Assembly: GCA_963778845.1 (NCBI GenBank)
Contig: CAVZVW010000010.1
Span: 1 to 64,000 of the forward strand
Origin: CAVZVW01 sp963778845
GTDB taxonomy: Bacteria > Actinomycetota > Actinomycetes > Actinomycetales > Kineosporiaceae
Direction of reading: 5' to 3'
DNA: 64,000 nt
The translations under genes and the position numbers were made by a program. A model generated the notes under the pieces. The model did no database searches. It was given only the letters and a program-made list of their open reading frames with translations, and had not been told where the DNA came from. Shown one piece after another: positions 10,655-18,817 of this stretch. Position 1 is the first letter of the stretch; each line of letters begins with the position of its first letter.

Positions 10655-11116
10655 TCAGCGCGGCCGCCAGGCGTCCTCCGGCCTGCCGAGCGCGGCGACG
10701 TCCTCAGGGATCGTGCCGAGGTAGACATCGGCCAGGGTCACGCGTTCCAGCACCGTCCGGATGCTGCTGCGCAGGCAGACCCAGACCTCCTTCATCGCGA
10801 CCGCGCTTCCGGTCAGCTCCAGCGCCTCGGGGCGGACCCCGGCGACGTTGGCCAGCGGTCCGTCGATGGCCCGGATCACGTCCGCGACCGTGATCTCGCT
10901 CGGGGGTCGGGCCAGGCGGTAGCCGCCGTCATGACCGCGCCGGCTGTCGACGATCCCCGAGCGGCGCAGCTCACTGAGGATGGCCAGCAGGAAGGGCGCG
11001 GGGATGGACTGCGACTCCGCGACCGCGTCGGCCTTCACCAGCTGGCCGCCGTCCCACCGCGAGGCGATCTCGACGGCGGCGCGGATGGCGTAGTCGGTCC
11101 GGGCGGAGATGCGCAC
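10655..11116 (-). CDS. Rrf2 family transcriptional regulator
   Basis: DNA-binding regulator of 153 residues. The start VRISARTDYAIRAAVEIA and the winged-helix part IPAPFLLAILSELRRSGIVDSRRGHDGGYRLAR are diagnostic of Rrf2. The three-Cys iron-sulfur cluster set of IscR/NsrR is absent (only one Cys, in VWVCLRSS), so it probably senses something other than through a cluster, as CymR-like members do. The GTG at 11116 is the family-consistent start; the longer frame upstream is not coding. Placed tail to tail with the sulfate operon, it is a likely regulator of sulfur uptake. Confidence 0.85.
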   Translation of the reverse strand: MRISARTDYAIRAAVEIASRWDGGQLVKADAVAESQSIPAPFLLAILSELRRSGIVDSRRGHDGGYRLARPPSEITVADVIRAIDGPLANVAGVRPEALELTGSAVAMKEVWVCLRSSIRTVLERVTLADVYLGTIPEDVAALGRPEDAWRPR

Positions 11117-11166
11117 CCCTGGATTATGGGGCTGCGGGGTGACCAGGGGCTGGCGGAGGCAGGTCC

Positions 11167-11188
11167 ATGAAGAGTTCATGAAGACTTG
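11167..11188 (+). promoter_or_regulatory. 11-bp direct repeat, candidate response-regulator box
   Basis: CATGAAGAGTT (11167-11177) is directly followed by CATGAAGACTT (11178-11188), a 10/11 match with one helical turn spacing. OmpR-family regulators bind such direct repeats, and an OmpR-type regulator lies downstream. The repeat sits between rrf2 and the metal-transport gene and runs into TTGACC, a possible -35 box. Role inferred. Confidence 0.35.
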
Positions 11189-11368
11189 ACCGCCCGCGTT
11201 GCCTCGTCTGCCGACGAACCTGCAGGTCAGAGAGTCGGAGCGGGCTCCAGCGGCGCGGGTGACCAGCGTTGGTCCCGGCCGCGGCGCCTTCGGTGGCCCT
11301 AGCGTCGGGCACAGACGAGTGATCCGCGCCGGTCTCGCAAGGGGCCTACCCGCGAGGAGGACGAGACC

Positions 11369-12823
11369 ATGGTGACCACCGAGCACACCCCGGTGATACG
11401 GACCGACCGGGCGGGAGCCACCCGGACGACGACCGTCGCCGTGGCGGGCATGACGTGCGCGTCGTGCGAGCGGCGGGTCGCCAGGGCCCTGGAGGCGCTG
11501 CCCGGGGTGGCGAGCGCCACGGCGAGCTCGGTGCGCGGCGTCGCGACGATGAAGGTCACCCGGGCCCCGCGACCCGCCGACGTCGAGGCGGCCCTGAGGA
11601 AGGCCGGCTACTCGGTCGGCACAACGGCGTGGCTCAACCGCGACCCCTCGGTCTGGCGGACCTTCGCCGTGGCCGGGGTGGCCGTGGCTGCCGTGGGTGC
11701 GGTGGCCTCTGCGACCGGCCTCACCGAGGTGTCCGGGCGCCTGACCGACCCCGGTGCGGGCGGCCTGCTCGTCGTGCTGGCGCTCGGCCTTGCCGCCGGG
11801 GTGTCCACGTGCATGGCGATGGTCGGCGGCATCGTGCTGGCGATCTCCGCCACGGCGGCCGCGCGGGCGTCGTCCGCCGCCCCGGCAGGCGTGGGGGCGG
11901 CGTCGCGCGCAGGCGCCCTTCGGTCCAACGTCACGTTCCAGGCCGGTCGCATCGTCGGCTTCGCCGTGCTCGGGGCCGTGCTCGGCGCAGTCGGCGCGAG
12001 TGTCGCGATGCCTGCGGGGCTGGTCGTGGTGGTGACCGCTGCCGTAGCGGCGGTGATGCTCCTTCTCGGGCTGCGGCTGACCCAGCTGTCACCGCGGCTG
12101 GCGGGGTGGACGCCGCGACTGCCGGTGTCGCTGAGCGAGCGGCTGGGGTTGAGCGAGGCGTCCCCGGCCACGACGGCAGCCGGCACCGCGCTCGCCGGCG
12201 CGGCGACGTTCTTCCTGCCCTGCGGGTTCACCCAGGCCGTGCAGCTGTATGCGCTGTCCACCGGTTCACCGCGCACGGCCGCGGTGGTGATGGCGACGTT
12301 CGCCCTGGGGACCGCCCCCGGGCTGCTCACCCTCGCCGGCGCCCCCACGCTGCTCACCGGGCCGCGGCGCGACGTGGCGCTTCGCGCGCTCGGCGTCGTC
12401 GTCATCGGCTTCGCCGTGCTCAACGCCTCGGCCGCCACCCGGCTGGCCGGGATCGACCTGCCGACGCTGCCCACAGGCGGCAGCGCGGCCGCGGCGACGG
12501 CGACCTCGGTGTCGGCGAACGTCACCGTGACCCCGGCGGACCAGACGATCGCGGCCACGCAGGACGGATCGGGGTACCACCCCGGCGAGACGGTCATATA
12601 CGCCGGCCTGCCGACGCACTGGAACATGACATCGCTCAACGTCTACACGTGCGCCTCGACGCTGCTCTCCCGGGATCTCGGGATCTCGGGCAGGCTCAAG
12701 GAGGGCGGGAACCTCATCGAGCTGCCCGCCCTGAAGCCGGGCACCTACCGCTACAGCTGCGACATGGGCATGTACACCGGCCGGCTCGTGGTCATCCCCC
12801 AGCCGGGCACCTCGGCCGGCTGA
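11369..12823 (+). CDS. HMA / TauE-SafE-like / cupredoxin fusion membrane protein
   Basis: A three-part membrane protein of 484 residues, probably handling copper or a similar thiophilic metal. Residues about 20-85 are a heavy-metal-associated domain with MTCASC. About 95-370 form a multi-helix domain of the DsbD/UreH/SafE type with Cys in AGVSTCMAMVGG and PCGFTQAVQLYAL, positioned to pass a metal or electrons through the membrane. About 390-480 form a cupredoxin-like domain with candidate ligands in THWNMTSLNVYTC and YSCDMGMYTG. An RBS (GAGGAGGACGAG) precedes the ATG. It is followed by a two-component system, which probably controls it. Direction of transport cannot be told. Confidence 0.82.
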   Translation: MVTTEHTPVIRTDRAGATRTTTVAVAGMTCASCERRVARALEALPGVASATASSVRGVATMKVTRAPRPADVEAALRKAGYSVGTTAWLNRDPSVWRTFAVAGVAVAAVGAVASATGLTEVSGRLTDPGAGGLLVVLALGLAAGVSTCMAMVGGIVLAISATAAARASSAAPAGVGAASRAGALRSNVTFQAGRIVGFAVLGAVLGAVGASVAMPAGLVVVVTAAVAAVMLLLGLRLTQLSPRLAGWTPRLPVSLSERLGLSEASPATTAAGTALAGAATFFLPCGFTQAVQLYALSTGSPRTAAVVMATFALGTAPGLLTLAGAPTLLTGPRRDVALRALGVVVIGFAVLNASAATRLAGIDLPTLPTGGSAAAATATSVSANVTVTPADQTIAATQDGSGYHPGETVIYAGLPTHWNMTSLNVYTCASTLLSRDLGISGRLKEGGNLIELPALKPGTYRYSCDMGMYTGRLVVIPQPGTSAG

Positions 12824-12848
12824 GGCTCGGGCCATCGGCACTGACTGG

Positions 12849-12893
12849 CTGTCGAGCGGCGTGGTGTCGAGCGGCGTGGTATCGAGCAGGGTG
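12849..12893 (+). repeat. 15-bp tandem repeat, three copies
   Basis: Three 15-bp units (12849-12863, 12864-12878, 12879-12893), the first two nearly identical and the third diverged. The unit is five codons and each ends in GTG, so it offers several in-frame GTG starts for the response regulator and makes its start uncertain. Confidence 0.7.
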
Positions 12894-13613
12894 GACTCCA
12901 TCGGACCGGCCGGTGCGCGACCCCGCGTGCTCGTGGTCGACGACGAGGTCGCACTGGCGCGCCTGGTCGGTGAGTACCTGCACCGGGGTGGCTTCGAGGT
13001 GACGCTCGCCTTCGACGGGCCGTCGGCGCTGGAGCGCGCGCGGGAGGTGGACCCGGACGTCGTCGTCCTCGACCTCGGCCTGCCGGGCCTGGACGGGGTG
13101 GACGTCTGCCGAGCGCTGCGGAGGTTCTCCGACTGCTACGTGGTGATGCTGACCGCGCGCACCGAGGAGGCCGACACGCTCGTCGGCCTTGCGGTCGGGG
13201 CTGACGACTACGTGACCAAGCCGTTCAGCCCTCGCGAGCTGGTGGCCAGGGTGACGGTGATGATGCGCCGCCCGCGGGCCAGTCGGGCAGCCGGCGGCGA
13301 CGCCGACCCGCCGCTGCGGTTCGGTCCGCTCGAGGTCGACGTCATGGGTCGGGAGGTCCGGCTGGACGGCGAGCTGGTTGAGCTGACCCGCACCGAGCTC
13401 GACCTGCTCGCCGCGCTGGCGACCAGGCCCGACATGGCCTTCACCCGCCGCCGGCTGATCGAGGCTGTGTGGGGGCAGGGGTGGGTGGGCGACGAGCACC
13501 TGGTCGACGTCCACATCGGTCACCTGCGTCGCAAGCTGGGGGACGACGCCGCCGCGCCGCGCTTCGTGCGCACGGTGCGCGGTGTCGGCTACCGGATGGG
13601 CCCAGGCCGGTGA
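12861..13613 (+). CDS. OmpR/PhoB-family response regulator
   Basis: Receiver domain (about 15-130) with VLVVDDE, the phospho-acceptor Asp in DLGLPG, the Thr of MLTART and the Lys of VTKPFSPRELVARV; then a winged-helix DNA-binding domain (ELTRTELDLLAALATRP to VHIGHLRRKLGDD and TVRGVGYRMG). Up to 250 residues; the start may be any of several in-frame GTGs in the tandem repeat, of which 12891 would leave 11 residues before the receiver. Its stop overlaps the kinase GTG start, so the two form a coupled two-component pair. Its targets probably include the metal-transport gene just upstream. Confidence 0.9.
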   Translation: MVSSGVVSSRVDSIGPAGARPRVLVVDDEVALARLVGEYLHRGGFEVTLAFDGPSALERAREVDPDVVVLDLGLPGLDGVDVCRALRRFSDCYVVMLTARTEEADTLVGLAVGADDYVTKPFSPRELVARVTVMMRRPRASRAAGGDADPPLRFGPLEVDVMGREVRLDGELVELTRTELDLLAALATRPDMAFTRRRLIEAVWGQGWVGDEHLVDVHIGHLRRKLGDDAAAPRFVRTVRGVGYRMGPGR

Positions 13614-14776
13614 GCGTGCGCGGCCCGCGGGCCCGGGCGTGGAAGCGATCGGCCGGCCTGGCGACGCGGCTGCTGGTGGCGCTCGTGCTCGTGGTGATCG
13701 CGGGGTCGGTGACCGCGTGGCTCGTCGCCATGGCGGTGGCACCGGCGTTGTTCTCCGAGCACATGCGCCGCGCCGGCCCGGCCGTCTCCGCGCAGGCCAC
13801 CCTGCACGCCGAGGAGGCGTTCCGCTCGGCCAGCGCGATCTCGCTGTCGGTGGCGCTGCTGGCGGCGCTGGCGGCGTCCGTCGCTGTGAGCGTCTTCCTG
13901 GCACGCCGGCTGGGCCGGTCGATCGCGCCGCTGTCGCACGCAGCGTCGGAGGTGGCGGCTGGTCGGTACGGGGTCCGGGTGGCCTCCCCCGGCCTGGGGG
14001 CTGAGTTCGACGAGGTCGCGGACGCGTTCAACCAGATGGCTGGCCGGCTGGAACGGGTCGACGAGTCCCGCCGCCGGCTGCTCGCCGATCTCGCGCACGA
14101 GCTGCGTACGCCGGTCGCGACGCTGGCCGCCTACCTCGAGGGTCTCGAGGACGGCGTGGCGACGCTGGACGCCGACACCACCGCCGTGCTGCGCGCGCAG
14201 ACCACGCGCCTGGAACGGCTGGCGGCGGACATCGCTGCCGTCTCGGCCGCCGAGGCGCACGAGTTCTCGCTGCATGCCCGCCCCGTCGCACCGAGTGACC
14301 TCGTGGCGGCTGCTGTGGGGGCAGCAGCCGAGCGCTACGCCGGCGCGGGGGTCGCACTCGGCGGCTCGGTGGCCACCGGCCTGCCCGCGGTGCTGGTCGA
14401 CCCCGACCGCCTGGCCCAGGTTCTCGGCAACCTGCTCGACAACGCGCTTCGGCACACGCCGTCGGGTGGTTCGGTGCTGCTGGGCGCGTCAAGCCTCGAC
14501 GCTGCTCGCGTGCGGATCAGCGTCACCGACAGCGGGGAGGGGATCGCCGCCGAGCACCTGCCGAGGGTGTTCGAGCGGTTCTACCGGGTGGACGCCGCGC
14601 GTGACCGCGGGCACGGCGGCTCGGGCATCGGCCTGGCGATCGTCAAGGCGCTCGTCGAGGCCCATGGCGGGCGCGTCGGCGTCACCAGCGCCGGCCCCGG
14701 CCAGGGGGCCACGTTCACGGTCGACCTGCCCACGGCTGGGGACGGCCGTTCCCAGGATGTGCGGCCCGGCCGGTGA
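13610..14776 (+). CDS. Sensor histidine kinase
   Basis: Membrane kinase of 388 residues. TM1 (about 17-40), a short periplasmic part of roughly 40 residues, TM2 (about 80-100), then HAMP (ARRLGRSIAPLSHAASEV), HisKA with the phospho-His in LADLAHELRTPVATL, and HATPase with N box NLLDNALRHTP, DSGEGI, FERFYRVD and GGSGIGLAIVKALVEAHGG. The GTG at 13610 overlaps the regulator stop. The small sensor domain has no obvious metal-binding cluster, so the signal is unknown; placement suggests a metal or envelope signal. Confidence 0.92.
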   Translation: MSVRGPRARAWKRSAGLATRLLVALVLVVIAGSVTAWLVAMAVAPALFSEHMRRAGPAVSAQATLHAEEAFRSASAISLSVALLAALAASVAVSVFLARRLGRSIAPLSHAASEVAAGRYGVRVASPGLGAEFDEVADAFNQMAGRLERVDESRRRLLADLAHELRTPVATLAAYLEGLEDGVATLDADTTAVLRAQTTRLERLAADIAAVSAAEAHEFSLHARPVAPSDLVAAAVGAAAERYAGAGVALGGSVATGLPAVLVDPDRLAQVLGNLLDNALRHTPSGGSVLLGASSLDAARVRISVTDSGEGIAAEHLPRVFERFYRVDAARDRGHGGSGIGLAIVKALVEAHGGRVGVTSAGPGQGATFTVDLPTAGDGRSQDVRPGR

Positions 14777-14831
14777 CGTGGTCGGGCCCGCTGCTTGTGC
14801 GCCTCCTCGACCACCTCACGCGCGGTGCGAG

Positions 14832-14910
14832 CGTACGTAGATCTGACACAAGTCACCGACTCGCCGTGCTGACAGCGCTGTCACAGGCACTTGTGTCAGA
14901 TCTACGTACG
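14832..14910. repeat. Perfect 22-bp inverted repeat with an inner 14-bp palindrome
   Basis: Arms at 14832-14853 and 14889-14910 are perfect reverse complements (22/22), separated by 35 bp. Inside, 14870-14883 (TGACAGCGCTGTCA) is itself a perfect palindrome, off the centre of the large repeat. It lies about 55 bp after the kinase stop and 170 bp before the CoA-binding gene. It could be a strong hairpin ending the two-component operon, a double operator, or the scar of a small mobile element. No T-tract follows. Confidence 0.8.
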
Positions 14911-14916
14911 GCCGAT

Positions 14917-14930
14917 TACCCACGGGGGTA
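14917..14930. promoter_or_regulatory. TACCC-N4-GGGTA motif, candidate CsoR-type operator
   Basis: TACCCACGGGGGTA is an inverted repeat of the general form reported for copper-responsive CsoR-family operators. It stands upstream of the CoA-binding protein gene and just after a two-component system next to a probable copper-handling protein. No csoR gene is in the window. Assignment is inference from the motif and the context. Confidence 0.35.
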
Positions 14931-15080
14931 TATGCGTCACCTCAGGGATCGTCCGTCCGCGCGCGGCTGGGGTGACCTTCGGGCCTTGCCTGCGCGCCGG
15001 CAGCGCACAAGCGTGGGCTGCGACTGGGCGCCGTCGACGTCCGGCATGCCCCGCGGGTCGTGGTGAAGGAGCTGGTCGTG

Positions 15081-15554
15081 ATGAAGATGAAAGAGGCGGC
15101 GTCGCAGTTCCTGGCGAACAAGCGGATCGCCGTCACCGGCGTGTCGAGCGCGCCGAAGGGGCACGGGAGCAACGCCGTCTACCAGCGGCTGCGCGCTCGC
15201 GGCTACGAGGTCTTCGCCGTCAACCCGAACGCCGACTCGGTGGAGGGCGACTCGTGCCACCCCAGTGTGGGGTCCATCCCGGGCGGGGTCGACGCGGTCG
15301 TGATCGGAACCCGGCCCGACCATGCCGAGGACACGATGCGCGAGTGCGCGGACCTGGGCGTGAAGCAGGTCTGGATGCACCGCGCCTTCGGCGCCGGCAG
15401 CGTGTCGGACGCCGCGACGCAGCTCGGGCGCTCGCGCGGGATCACCGTGATCGACGGCGGGTGCCCGCTGATGTTCGGACCCACGGCGGACGGCGCGCAC
15501 AAGGGCTTCTGCTGGCTCCTCACGATGACCGGCAAGGTGCCGCGCCAGGTGTAG
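15081..15554 (+). CDS. CoA-binding domain protein
   Basis: A soluble single-domain protein of 157 residues with a Rossmann-like CoA-binding fold (YccU family): KRIAVTGVSSAPKGHGSNAVY, EVFAVNPNADSVEGDSCHPSV, VIGTRPDHAED, VKQVWMHRAFGAGSVS. The ATG at 15081 follows GAAGGAG at nine bases; earlier in-frame GTG codons at 15060 and 15078 are less favoured. Such proteins are found beside metal-resistance genes in actinobacteria but their role is not known. A possible CsoR-like site upstream fits that setting. The 3' end is part of a 23-bp tandem repeat. Confidence 0.82.
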   Translation: MKMKEAASQFLANKRIAVTGVSSAPKGHGSNAVYQRLRARGYEVFAVNPNADSVEGDSCHPSVGSIPGGVDAVVIGTRPDHAEDTMRECADLGVKQVWMHRAFGAGSVSDAATQLGRSRGITVIDGGCPLMFGPTADGAHKGFCWLLTMTGKVPRQV

Positions 15555-15603
15555 CCGAGGTGCCCCGCCGGGTGTAGCCGAGGTGCCCCGCCAGGTGTAG
15601 CGG
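15535..15603 (+). repeat. 23-bp tandem repeat, three copies, containing the stop codon
   Basis: Units at 15535-15557, 15558-15580 and 15581-15603 differ at one to three bases. The first contains the last codons and TAG stop of the CoA-binding gene, and each later copy repeats the same ending in phase with its own TAG. It is therefore a recent tandem duplication of a gene end. Confidence 0.85.
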
Positions 15604-15616
15604 GAACCGTCGACCC

Positions 15617-15645
15617 GGCCGCCGCCGGCACACCGTCAGGCGGCC
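15617..15645. terminator. Possible bidirectional hairpin between convergent genes
   Basis: GGCCGCC (15617-15623) can pair with GGCGGCC (15639-15645) around a 15-base loop, between the CoA-binding gene and the convergent amidohydrolase, whose last bases it overlaps. It has no T-tract and is weak evidence. Confidence 0.25.
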
Positions 15646-16880
15646 GCCTTCGCGGCGACCCCACGCCGCCAGACTCCGGTGACCCGCGCCGGGTCGGCGA
15701 CCACGCCGATGTCGAGCGTGGGGTCGGCGTCCAGCGTGATCACGTCGGCGTCCCAGCCCGCTTCGAGCCGGCCGGCGCGCGGCGCCTGCAGCCCCAACGT
15801 GTCGGGGCCGTTGGCGGTCGCTGCCTCGATCGCCTCGAGCGCCGACAGGCCGGCCTCGACGAGCAGCGGGAGCTCCCCGCCGTTCTGGCCCCACCCCACG
15901 GGTTGGTCGGCGCCGCTCTGGAAGATGTCGCTGCCGGCGGCGATCCGCACGCCGGCGGCGTGCGCACGCGCGATGGCGTCGAGGTGGGTGTCGGCGATCT
16001 CGTACAGCTTGCGGGCGTTCTCCGCGCTCATCCCCGACGACATGCCGGCCTTCGTGAGCCGGGCCACGATGTAGCGGGTGGGTACGAGGATCGCATCGCG
16101 TTCCCGCATCGCCGCGCACGCCTCGTCGTCCAGGTAGGTGCCGTGCTCGATCGTCCGCACGCCGGCCTCGAGCGCGGCCATGATCCCCGGCTTGCCGTGG
16201 CAGTGCGCCATCACCGCGCGTTCCGCCATGCCGGCGGTCTCGACGATGGCGTGCAGCTCGTCGCTGCGGAACTGCTGGTGGATCGGGTCGTCGAGCTCCG
16301 ACATGACCCCGCCCGAGGCGCAGATCTTGATCACCTTCGCGCCCAGGCGCAGCTGGGCCCGCACGGCACGCACGCACTCGGCCACGCCGTCGCACAGCCA
16401 CAGCTCACCCGAGCGCTCGCTGAGGCTGTGCACCCAGTCCAGCGGGATCGTGTGCAGGTCGCCGTGGCCGCCGGTGGTGGACAGGATGGCGCCCGGGGCG
16501 TAGATCGTCGGCCCGGCCAGCGTGCCCTCCTCGACCGCTCGGGCCAGGTGGACGCCGAGCCCGCCGGCCTCGCGAACGCTGGTGTAGCCCGCCTGAAGAG
16601 CGGCCTCGGCGTCCTTCGCCGCGCGTGCGGCGCGCAGCGGGAGGGCGTCGGTGAAGTACGTGCCGAGTGCGGCGCTGCGCGTACCGAAGAAATGGCCGTG
16701 GCAGTCCCACAGACCCGGCATCACCGCCGCCGCACGGACGAGCGCAGCGCCCGGTGTCGGCGGCGCGTTCGCCGACGGGCCGGCGTAGCCGAGGACGGGA
16801 CCGTCGAACACGACCGTCGCGTCGCGGACGGGCGAGCCGCGGCCGGGGACGAGGACGTCGGCCTCGATGCGGGTCAGCAC
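15636..16880 (-). CDS. Amidohydrolase family protein
   Basis: Metal-dependent hydrolase of 414 residues, imidazolonepropionase/prolidase-like subgroup. The first metal ligands are in WDCHGHF, the probable carboxylated Lys in GAKVIKICASGG, then His in AHCHGKPG and IEHGTY, and Asp in AAGSDIF; all are present, so the enzyme should be active. The C-terminal strand (DADVITLDADPTLD) is the usual composite domain. The real substrate of this subgroup is varied (amino acid amides, lactams, pesticides) and cannot be told. It ends near the convergent CoA-binding gene and follows the WS/DGAT gene in the same direction. Confidence 0.88.
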   Translation of the reverse strand: MLTRIEADVLVPGRGSPVRDATVVFDGPVLGYAGPSANAPPTPGAALVRAAAVMPGLWDCHGHFFGTRSAALGTYFTDALPLRAARAAKDAEAALQAGYTSVREAGGLGVHLARAVEEGTLAGPTIYAPGAILSTTGGHGDLHTIPLDWVHSLSERSGELWLCDGVAECVRAVRAQLRLGAKVIKICASGGVMSELDDPIHQQFRSDELHAIVETAGMAERAVMAHCHGKPGIMAALEAGVRTIEHGTYLDDEACAAMRERDAILVPTRYIVARLTKAGMSSGMSAENARKLYEIADTHLDAIARAHAAGVRIAAGSDIFQSGADQPVGWGQNGGELPLLVEAGLSALEAIEAATANGPDTLGLQAPRAGRLEAGWDADVITLDADPTLDIGVVADPARVTGVWRRGVAAKAAA

Positions 16881-16889
16881 CGGGCCACG

Positions 16890-18254
16890 CTACCGCCGCT
16901 CCTGCCCGGGTGCCGGGCGTGCGGTGAGGACGGCGAGCTCGCGCTCCATGGCGGTCACGAGCACCGCCAGGTCGGGCACGTGGTCGGGATCGGCGATGAC
17001 TGTGATGGTCAGGGTGCCCGCGTAGGAGAGCACGCCGAACGCCACCGTCACGTTGCCAGTGGTGATCGACACCGGGGTGATCGCCGCGATCCTCGCGCCG
17101 CCGAGGCTGAGGTAGCGGTCCGGGCCGCGCAGGTTGGTCACGAACGTGTGGACCTGGCGCTGGTGGTTGATGAACCAGCCGAACACCCCGAACGCGGCGA
17201 GGGCGCGGAAGGCCGGGCCCAGCAGCGCGGCGGAGGCCCCCGGGGTCGCGCTCTTGCGTGATCGCGTCCGGTCTGCAATGGCGGCGAGCCGGGCGGACGG
17301 CGCGCCGCCCGCGGGGAGCTCGACCGGCATCACCCCGGCCTGGTTCCCCAGCCGGGTGGCCGTGGTGGTGGCGCGGGCCGAGACCGGCACAGACACGACG
17401 AACGAGCGAGGCGACTCCCCGCGGCTGCCCAGCAGCGTGTGCAGGGCCGCGGTGACGGCAGCGAGGACGACGTCGTTGACCGTCCCGCCGTCGCGGTGCG
17501 CGGCGTCCCGGACCGACGCGAGGTCGACCCGGACCGTCGCCAGCACTCGGCGCGGGCCACAGGGGCGATTCAGCGAGGTGCGCGCGGCCTTGGCCGGCCG
17601 GCCGGCCCCCAGCTCGCGCAGCGCCGCCCATAACCGGGTCGTGGCAGCGGGGAGCGTCCGGACGGCGCGCATCCGGCTCGACCAGGCGTCCGCGGCGAGG
17701 CGACCGCGTGACGTGGGCGCGGCGAGCCGGGAGGACGCACGGGGCTCGACAGGCTCGCCCGCGGACGCCGCGGGCGCGGCGCCGTCCACCAGGGCGGCGA
17801 GCACCGCGAGGCCGCCGATCCCGTCGGCCAGGACGTGGTGGAAGGCGATGACGAGGGCGGCCGAGCCGTCGTCCAACCCTGTGACGAGGACGGCGCGCCA
17901 CCGGGGGCGAGACGCCGGCAGGGGCCGGGTGAGCACCTGTGCGGCCTCGCGGAGCAGGGCCGCCTCGTCGCCGGACGCCGCACAGGTCCGGTGCGCCACG
18001 TGGTTGCGGACGTCGAAGCCGGGGTCGTCGGTCCAGACGGGCCGGCCGCACCCGAAGGGTGCCTCGACCAGTCGCTGGCGCAACCGCGGGATGGCCTGCA
18101 CCCGTTGCGCGAGAAGCGTTTCGGCGCCGGCCACGTCGAAGTCGTCGGCAACGTCGAGGCGCAGCACCGCGCCAACGTTCATCGGAGCGGGGCCGACGTC
18201 GCACGCCAGGAGCATGACGTCCGCGGCGCTCGCCCGCTCGATGGGCGCCGTCAC
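16890..18254 (-). CDS. WS/DGAT-type O-acyltransferase
   Basis: Wax ester synthase/diacylglycerol acyltransferase family, 454 residues. The catalytic motif HHxxxDG is present as FHHVLADGIGG near residue 140, and the C-terminal NLRGPDRYLSLGGARI corresponds to the conserved PLW/ND-type region of the second half. Such enzymes make triacylglycerol or wax esters at the membrane and are numerous in lipid-storing actinobacteria. The family also includes members with unknown acceptors. Ten bases separate its stop from the amidohydrolase start, so the two may be cotranscribed. Confidence 0.85.
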   Translation of the reverse strand: MTAPIERASAADVMLLACDVGPAPMNVGAVLRLDVADDFDVAGAETLLAQRVQAIPRLRQRLVEAPFGCGRPVWTDDPGFDVRNHVAHRTCAASGDEAALLREAAQVLTRPLPASRPRWRAVLVTGLDDGSAALVIAFHHVLADGIGGLAVLAALVDGAAPAASAGEPVEPRASSRLAAPTSRGRLAADAWSSRMRAVRTLPAATTRLWAALRELGAGRPAKAARTSLNRPCGPRRVLATVRVDLASVRDAAHRDGGTVNDVVLAAVTAALHTLLGSRGESPRSFVVSVPVSARATTTATRLGNQAGVMPVELPAGGAPSARLAAIADRTRSRKSATPGASAALLGPAFRALAAFGVFGWFINHQRQVHTFVTNLRGPDRYLSLGGARIAAITPVSITTGNVTVAFGVLSYAGTLTITVIADPDHVPDLAVLVTAMERELAVLTARPAPGQERR

Positions 18255-18264
18255 GGGCCCGCGC

Positions 18265-18753
18265 CTAGCTCCCGGGGCAGCTCTGGGTGAGCGTCGTGAC
18301 GAATGCTGCCGTCGCGATGCCTACCTGCTGCAGCGCCGCGACGACCGACGGCGCCTGCTGAGACAGGTTGTCGGTCGTCAACCCAGTCACTGCAGTCTGC
18401 AGCCCTGCGAAGGCCGTCTTCACCTGCGCCACCGCCGGCTGCAGGTTCGCCGAGGCAGAGGCCGCAGCGGCGTCCAGGCTGCTCTGGACGTTGGCGATCG
18501 CAGCGTTGAGGGCCGCGACACCGTCTTGCCGGGGCTTCACCTTCGCCAGGGCCTCGAGCGAGGACTTCAGCGCCGCAACATCCGCGCAGGCTGCGGTCGA
18601 CGGGGCGGCCGACGAGGCGCTCGACGAGGCGGTCGGAGTGGACGAGCTGGTCTGGCTCGGCGTCGAGCTCGAGCCGCAAGCCACGAGCACGAGCAGCAAC
18701 CCTACGGCCGGGAGCGCGGTAAGGACGGGTCGAGGGGCGCGGTGCAACCGCAT
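18265..18753 (-). CDS. Small Ser/Thr/Ala-rich lipoprotein
   Basis: A predicted lipoprotein of 162 residues with lipobox LVLVAC after a basic N-terminus (MRLHRAPRP), then a Ser/Thr/Pro-rich linker and an Ala-rich helical part that looks coiled-coil-like. Two Cys remain in the mature part (AACADVAAL and TQSCPGS), possibly a disulfide. The ATG at 18753 is chosen because GGAGG lies eight bases before it; an earlier in-frame start at 18816 has no such site. No family is recognised beyond small secreted actinobacterial proteins. Confidence 0.75.
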   Translation of the reverse strand: MRLHRAPRPVLTALPAVGLLLVLVACGSSSTPSQTSSSTPTASSSASSAAPSTAACADVAALKSSLEALAKVKPRQDGVAALNAAIANVQSSLDAAAASASANLQPAVAQVKTAFAGLQTAVTGLTTDNLSQQAPSVVAALQQVGIATAAFVTTLTQSCPGS

Positions 18754-18817
18754 GGGCTTGTCCTCCAGGTCAGATGGGCTTCGACGGAGCATGCCGCCCG
18801 CCGTTACACTGTCCACG

